35,540 nt of DNA, from positions 1 to 35,540 of the forward strand of contig CAYWXK010000042.1 of NCBI GenBank assembly GCA_964462515.1. The letters run 5' to 3'. The DNA comes from CAYWXK01 sp964462515 (GTDB lineage Bacteria > Planctomycetota > Phycisphaerae > Sedimentisphaerales > Anaerobacaceae). A program made the translations under genes and the position numbers. Of this stretch, positions 32,973 to 35,540 are shown piece after piece (position 1 is the first letter of the stretch; the number at the start of each line of letters is the position of its first letter). Below the pieces are notes generated by a model. It saw only the letters and a list, made by a program, of their open reading frames with translations, searched no databases and had not been told where the DNA came from.

Positions 32973-33136
32973 CGAGCTGCGCAATCGTCAAGATGGCTTA
33001 CGCCACCTCAACCGGATGACGTAAACTTCAATAATACTCCTCTTGTGCTTTTTTGCGGCAAAAAAAGAAAGGAAAATTCGCCAGAAAAAACATATTTGCA
33101 GAATAACGTGCCATTGTCATTACAGTAACCAATCCT

Positions 33137-34300
33137 TTACTCACTACTCTTCGCGCCCTTGTCATATCGCTTTTCGTGCTTCAGTATTTCTGCGTAGTCG
33201 AGAAGAGTTGGTCTCCCCCAGGCGAACTTCCTTTGTAAAAGAGAGAAAAGACTATATGCCCACTTCTCATAGTATTGCATATCAGGGAATGCATACCGCC
33301 ACTTGTTAAAAGTTGCCTCGTAGTATATGACAGCATTGAACTTCTGAAAAGGCCCACTACCTTCAGTGTCACTGTTCGAATATGGAAAGACTTCGGATTC
33401 ATCTATATATGTGATGCCTTGAGACTCATTCACCAAGAATCGTATCCCAATTGTGATTTTGAAATACTTGTTGTCCTGTATCACGAACTGGGAGGTGAGC
33501 CATTCCATTCTCGTTAGACTTATATCAGCTCCCTTGGGAAGAGTTAAACTGGGATTTTTATCCCCAAATCTTCCCTTAATTCCATAGAATAGGTTTTTTT
33601 TGAAATCGCCTACAACACCTTCAACTGACATTGGATGCCCACTGATCCTCATCTCAGGACGACCCAACGAATCTCCGACTTCCCAATCTCCGACCTGCTT
33701 CCAATATCCTACCCGTTCGAGTTCAGCCATATCCAAAGGGCTACTCATATAGTAAAATACCAGATATTCAGTCAGGTTCTGGAAACACCTATCACCAAAT
33801 ATAAAAGAATTTGGATCGGTAGGCTTAGTTCTCTCAAACATTTCTCTAATTTGTCTGGCACTATCAGGATTTGCCTTTTTGAAATCCTTGAATATAAAGC
33901 GAGCCTCCATGTAACAAAAATCAGCAGTGTCATCTTTAAATGCTAGGCCCGAAGCCAGTTCCGCTGTCTTCTCACTCACAAGATAGGTCACAGGGATTTC
34001 GGCCCTTATCTTCTTTGGCATATTTGAAAGATAAATCAGCAGAGCTATAAGTACCAACAAGCAGATACTAACACCTACAAGGCATGTTATAGGCTTGGAA
34101 ACAATTGGTTTCTCAAAGAGCTTGTCGATAAATTTTGATATTACTCCCAACAGGAGACTAACCATGATAGAACCTATTATTATCTCCCAAACATATGGAC
34201 TGCTCCGGCTGTAAAAAACATAGCTAAGCATGGACACTGCAAGCAAGACAAGCAGTATCAAGAGGATAATTACTATTATGGCTTTAACCCCACGTTTCAT
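33137..34300 (-). CDS. Hypothetical multi-helix membrane protein
   Basis: A 387-residue protein of no family I recognise. I start it at 34300 (MKRGVKAIIVIILLILLVLL). The frame stays open to 34492, but those 64 extra codons consist of word-like spacer sequence ('gaattacgagtcacaagc') and overlap the end of the next gene, so the longer form is unlikely. Three hydrophobic segments lie at about residues 5-27, 37-55 and 66-90; the rest is predicted soluble, with blocks such as DRCFQNLTEYLVFYYM, SLTRMEWLTSQFVIQDNKYF and KWAYSLFSLLQRKFAWGRPT. No catalytic motif is seen. It is downstream of the Nudix-like gene, with a repetitive 172-bp spacer (34301-34472). Confidence 0.65.
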   Translation of the reverse strand: MKRGVKAIIVIILLILLVLLAVSMLSYVFYSRSSPYVWEIIIGSIMVSLLLGVISKFIDKLFEKPIVSKPITCLVGVSICLLVLIALLIYLSNMPKKIRAEIPVTYLVSEKTAELASGLAFKDDTADFCYMEARFIFKDFKKANPDSARQIREMFERTKPTDPNSFIFGDRCFQNLTEYLVFYYMSSPLDMAELERVGYWKQVGDWEVGDSLGRPEMRISGHPMSVEGVVGDFKKNLFYGIKGRFGDKNPSLTLPKGADISLTRMEWLTSQFVIQDNKYFKITIGIRFLVNESQGITYIDESEVFPYSNSDTEGSGPFQKFNAVIYYEATFNKWRYAFPDMQYYEKWAYSLFSLLQRKFAWGRPTLLDYAEILKHEKRYDKGAKSSE

Positions 34301-34472
34301 GAGACGCTTCCCAAAAATGATATTTTTGACATGGCACTTAACCTGCCACTTTCCCCAACCCTGCAATTCCCGCCAAACGATTTTGTCGCTTGTGACTCGT
34401 AATTCGGAGTTCGACATTTGGCATTCGATATTCTCCGTGCTATCTTCTGTCTCCTGTATTCGGTATCCTGTC

Positions 34473-35084
34473 TTACTTCCCAAGTAGGTCAAGGCACAAC
34501 TGCGACCAGGTTTCCATAGAATCCCGGACCTTGCGCAGCTCTGCTGGACTCATAAAAGACATCTGCGTAATCACCTGCTCTCGCCTGCTGACGCCCGGCG
34601 AATCCAGAACCCAGTGGTGAACTATTCCCAAATGCACGCTTCCGACCTCTGTGGAGTCGTTATTAAGCAAGGCAACAATGCTGTCAGTGTGGCCAGCCTC
34701 TACGCAGACTTCTTCAGCCACCTCACGCTCAACTGCACTCTTGTAGGCCTCGCGAAAATCCGAACTAAAAAGCGGCATATCATCAGCAGGATTTATATGG
34801 CCTCCTATGCCGATGGACCTCAGTCCCGTAAGCCGGGCCTCCCCTGCCCGCCTGCCCCGGACGTAGCTAAGGTATTTGCCGTCGCAGCTCATTATCACGT
34901 AGGGAATAATCTGCTTATAGGCAGGGTCGGCTTCCGCCTTGGGTCTGGGCATAAATCGCAGAACGCCCGGAACGAAGAGTTTATCGAGATACCGTTGGAC
35001 GTCGAAGGCAAGTCCCTGAAACAATCCTGCCTGCTCAAGGACCTTTCGCTCGACAACCAGCACCTGCTCTTCCTGCTGCGCCAT
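34473..35084 (-). CDS. Nudix-like hydrolase domain protein
   Basis: A 203-residue cytosolic protein. The core resembles a Nudix fold: strands IIPYVIMSCDGKYLSYVRG, then GIGGHINPADD (residues 92-102) and the helix AVEREVAEEV (117-126), which holds the REUxEE part of the Nudix box (Arg120, Glu121, Glu124, Glu125). The distance from the Gly-Gly turn to this helix is longer than in the classical 23-residue box because of the DMPLFSSDFREAY insert. Substrate unknown. AAAGGA lies about eight bases upstream of the ATG. It follows glyA on the same strand with a 66-bp spacer carrying a palindrome. Confidence 0.72.
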   Translation of the reverse strand: MAQQEEQVLVVERKVLEQAGLFQGLAFDVQRYLDKLFVPGVLRFMPRPKAEADPAYKQIIPYVIMSCDGKYLSYVRGRRAGEARLTGLRSIGIGGHINPADDMPLFSSDFREAYKSAVEREVAEEVCVEAGHTDSIVALLNNDSTEVGSVHLGIVHHWVLDSPGVSRREQVITQMSFMSPAELRKVRDSMETWSQLCLDLLGK

Positions 35085-35108
35085 TCTGTTAAATCCTTTT
35101 AGGAAATC

Positions 35109-35126
35109 GGTGGGCTAAAGCCCACC
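35109..35126. repeat. Palindrome GGTGGGCT/AGCCCACC downstream of glyA
   Basis: GGTGGGC (35109-35115), loop TAAA, GCCCACC (35120-35126). It sits 24 bp past the glyA stop (minus strand). There is no T tract, so it may be either a weak terminator or an interspersed repeat; the surrounding 'gtgggctaaagcccaccctac' wording is typical of dispersed repeats. Confidence 0.6.
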
Positions 35127-35150
35127 CTACAATGTCTAATCCTCCATTCA

Positions 35151-35540
35151 CTATGCACCAAACAGCCACGGCGTTAAACGTTCTACGGCCTCCATCCCTT
35201 CAACTGCCTTATTAGTTATGATAAAGTGCTCCGGCACAGGGAACTGCGAGCACAAAAGAAGGGCCTCTTTGCCGACCTCATCTATTACCGACTCGTTATT
35301 TATATTTTCAGCCACCTTATTTATAAAACCGGCTATTTGCTTGGCCTCATCTTCCTTCATTCCCCGCGTGGTAATTGCCGGCGTCCCGATGCGCACTCCG
35401 CTCGGGTCTGCAGGCGGAGCAGTGTCGCCAGGCACGGTGTTATAATTGGTTACAATCCTCGCCCTGTCTAATGCCTTGGCTAATCTCTTGCCGGGGATTT
35501 TTTTGTTCCGCAAATCAATCAAAATTAAATGATTGTCCGT
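35151..35540 (-). CDS. glyA: Serine hydroxymethyltransferase, C-terminal part (5' end outside window)
   Basis: The frame is open to the window edge and encodes the last 130 residues. It begins TDNHLILIDLRNKKIPGK, matching the conserved GGTDNHL-type block that follows the PLP-lysine region of GlyA. VTNYNTVPGDTAPPADPSGVRIGTPAIT is the usual Arg-containing carboxylate-binding segment (PSGxRIGTPAxTTRG). GlyA interconverts serine and glycine with tetrahydrofolate. The catalytic lysine and start codon lie to the right of the window. The stop is at 35151-35153. Confidence 0.95.
   Translation of the reverse strand, partial: TDNHLILIDLRNKKIPGKRLAKALDRARIVTNYNTVPGDTAPPADPSGVRIGTPAITTRGMKEDEAKQIAGFINKVAENINNESVIDEVGKEALLLCSQFPVPEHFIITNKAVEGMEAVERLTPWLFGA

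Larger units (their letters stand above)
32461..33024 (+). pseudogene. dinD: Broken dinD (DNA-damage-inducible protein D)
   Basis: Reading in one frame from the ATG at 32461 gives MNNRNMLSHRPKSFEELK, a TAA stop at 32515-32517, then INQYGAEYWCARDLQPLLGY and the conserved body of DinD: GTREVPDYHLSRFACYLITQ, NAQKYFAVQTRRQE and TSEEFRALSGAAR. The stop sits where a residue such as Gln is expected (CAA to TAA would do it). After GAAR the match to DinD ends, and about 38 unrelated codons follow, including the palindrome TCCGCCTCTGGCGGA; roughly 100 residues of the normal 270-280 are missing. Both damage sites make a functional product unlikely. Translation from a TTG after the stop would give only a 155-residue fragment. 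Its promoter is intact. In E. coli dinD is LexA-controlled. Confidence 0.85.

Noticed and set aside
32557..33024. A functional 155-residue protein from a TTG start after the dinD stop
   Set aside because: The frame upstream of the stop is clearly DinD and in phase, so this is the rest of a broken gene.
33049..33065. TTTTTTGC/GCAAAAAA hairpin after the dinD remnant as a terminator
   Set aside because: The stem is almost all A-T and the arms are separated by a single base, so it cannot form a stable terminator; not called.

Overview
The window looks like a chromosomal segment of an anaerobic or facultative planctomycete, probably Phycisphaerae (Sedimentisphaerales-like). This is inferred from gene content only: a HYExAFE-family protein, secreted HAF-repeat and RCC1-repeat proteins with C-terminal dockerin-like modules, an NPCBM-tagged GH36-type alpha-galactosidase, Tat-signal TIM-barrel proteins, a Gfo/Idh/MocA oxidoreductase, and outer-membrane biogenesis genes beside a complete Rnf complex. 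Base composition is moderate and coding density is high. No spacer exceeds 300 bp, and no rRNA, tRNA or CRISPR array was seen.

Layout. (1) 1-4.65 kb, minus strand: alpha-galactosidase, hisS and a HYExAFE protein. (2) 4.9-6.1 kb, plus: an AT-rich secreted HAF/dockerin gene behind a near-consensus promoter. (3) 6.2-8.2 kb, minus: two tandem Tat-signal, aldo/keto-reductase-like paralogues. (4) 8.45-15.4 kb, plus: a tight run of bamD-like TPR, lptE-like, ftsH, dsbD, nth and a LOG-family gene, mostly envelope assembly and quality control. (5) 15.4-17.2 kb, minus: a B12-binding radical SAM protein. (6) 17.3-24.6 kb: apbE (plus) convergent with a minus-strand cluster that reads, in transcription order, RseC-like protein, rnfC, rnfD, [GxxExxY gene], rnfG, rnfE, rnfA, rnfB. 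ApbE would attach FMN to RnfD and RnfG, and Rnf couples ferredoxin:NAD+ electron transfer to ion pumping. (7) 24.7-27.6 kb, plus: an M48 metalloprotease lipoprotein and a 14-repeat RCC1/dockerin protein. (8) 27.7-32.3 kb, minus: a zinc-ribbon membrane protein, a Gfo/Idh/MocA oxidoreductase and a large multidomain glycosidase-like protein. (9) 32.4-33.0 kb, plus: a decayed dinD. (10) 33.1-35.5 kb, minus: a hypothetical membrane protein, a Nudix-like protein and the 3' end of glyA.

The most unusual signal is a set of small palindromic or inverted-repeat elements inserted throughout. One family (core GAAGGCACAAAGACAC) brackets an intact GxxExxY gene (PD-(D/E)XK-like) inside the rnf operon, between rnfD and rnfG. 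The same repeats occur as a short, cargo-free inverted pair between rnfA and rnfB, 1.9 kb away. This looks like a filled and an empty form of one element within a single operon. Other repeat families appear to have been captured as protein segments: the LptE-like signal peptide, an insert in ApbE, and the tail of the RseC-like protein. A 30-bp perfect palindrome lies inside the dead dinD gene.

Function calls rest on motifs read by eye; no database search was possible.
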